DNA from: an uncultured Lachnospiraceae bacterium
Lineage (GTDB): Bacteria > Bacillota > Clostridia > Lachnospirales > Lachnospiraceae
Direction of reading: 5' to 3'
Assembly (NCBI GenBank): GCA_949283905.1
Contig: CASDUB010000087.1
Span: 1-13,372, forward strand
Length of the DNA stretch: 13,372 nt
The notes below the pieces were generated by a model. That model was not told the origin of the DNA. It did no database searches and worked only from the letters and a program-made list of their open reading frames with translations. The position numbers and the translations under genes are program-made. Shown here piece after piece: positions 13,040 to 13,372 of the stretch; position 1 is the stretch's first letter, and the number at the start of each line of letters is the position of its first letter.

Positions 13040-13372
13040 ATGGGCAAATATTTCGGAACAGACGGCTTCCGCGGTGAAGCTAATAAGAATCTTACATATG
13101 AACATGCCGTTAAAATAGGACGTTTTCTCGGCTGGTATTACGGAGCGAAACAGAATAAAAAAGCGAAAGTAGTTATCGGAAAAGATACGAGACGCTCTTC
13201 ATATATGTTTGAATACGCGCTTTGCACCGGCCTTATGGCTTCAGGCGCAGATGCTTATATCATGCATGTAACGACGACTCCGTCGGTGGCGTACATTACA
13301 AAAGTTGATGATTTTGACTGCGGTATCGTAATAAGCGCATCGCATAACCCGTTTTATGATAACGGTATCAAA
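13040..13372 (+). CDS. glmM: Phosphoglucosamine mutase, N-terminal part (cut by window end)
   Basis: The first 111 codons are open to the window edge. The start MGKYFGTDGFRGEAN is the GlmM signature, and ISASHNP holds the phospho-serine S101 and H102 of the catalytic loop in domain 1. GlmM converts glucosamine-6-phosphate to glucosamine-1-phosphate on the route to UDP-GlcNAc, needed for peptidoglycan and for the UDP-GlcNAc-using dehydratase upstream. AGAGGA (13028-13033) precedes the ATG, 2 nt after the previous stop, so it is cotranscribed with the beta-helix gene. GlmM is favoured over other phosphohexomutases by the FGTDGFRG start. Confidence 0.93.
   Translation, partial: MGKYFGTDGFRGEANKNLTYEHAVKIGRFLGWYYGAKQNKKAKVVIGKDTRRSSYMFEYALCTGLMASGADAYIMHVTTTPSVAYITKVDDFDCGIVISASHNPFYDNGIK

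Noticed and set aside
1..13372. CRISPR array, tRNA, rRNA or riboswitch
   Set aside because: No regularly spaced repeats, cloverleaf-like segments with CCA or known riboswitch core motifs were seen on reading both strands. A covariance-model search would be needed to exclude weak ncRNAs.

Overview
The window reads as chromosome of a low-to-mid GC, Gram-positive anaerobe of the Clostridia, most likely Lachnospiraceae or a close relative. The evidence is strong AGGAGG-type ribosome sites, rubrerythrin in place of aerobic peroxide defence, a DUF134/NifX iron-sulfur protein, a Crp/Fnr regulator, a SPxTG-type sortase signal with a class B sortase, and a CapD-type dehydratase with a form of insertion I associate with Lachnospiraceae. 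This is judged from gene content and style only. I see no tRNA, rRNA, CRISPR, transposase or integrase.

Layout. (1) 72-2107: an OmpR-type response regulator and its membrane histidine kinase, overlapping by 4 nt. (2) 2194-4764: a redox/metal block. It holds thioredoxin, a convergent Crp/Fnr-family regulator, and, divergent from that regulator, a DUF134-NifX fusion followed by rubrerythrin. The two divergent transcription units start from back-to-back near-consensus promoters whose -35 boxes form the arms of one inverted repeat. (3) 4820-5625: a monocistronic, apparently highly expressed small surface protein with a signal peptide and a C-terminal SPATG sorting signal, between its own promoter and terminator. 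(4) 5678-11841: a polysaccharide-export-type operon: PHP tyrosine phosphatase (CpsB type), Wzz-type co-polymerase, BY-type tyrosine kinase with a Tyr-rich tail, LytR-CpsA-Psr ligase, class B sortase and a CapD/FlaA1-type nucleotide-sugar 4,6-dehydratase, closed by a strong terminator. Its glycosyltransferases, flippase and polymerase are not in the window. (5) 11863-12204, minus strand: a 59-aa helix-turn-helix (excisionase/MerR-like) gene with a leader that contains an 11-codon upstream ORF and a hairpin that would pair with its ribosome site. (6) 12308-13372: a promoter, a left-handed beta-helix protein resembling the acetyltransferase half of GlmU, and the start of glmM, cut by the window end.

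How it fits together. Blocks 3 and 4 make a cell-surface module. The phosphatase, co-polymerase and kinase would control polymer length, the LCP enzyme would attach polymer to peptidoglycan, and the sortase would attach proteins. The SPATG protein just upstream is the obvious candidate substrate. Block 6 concerns UDP-GlcNAc supply, the substrate class used by CapD-type enzymes and by peptidoglycan synthesis. Block 2 looks like anaerobic redox and iron-sulfur homeostasis under a local Crp/Fnr regulator.

The points I consider most worth follow-up are the sortase and SPATG substrate linked to the phosphatase/kinase/LCP module, the leader peptide plus ribosome-site-sequestering hairpin upstream of the small HTH gene, the shared-operator divergent promoters, the strong internal start inside the DUF134-NifX fusion, and a one-residue shortening of the NAD-binding glycine loop in the CapD-type protein.
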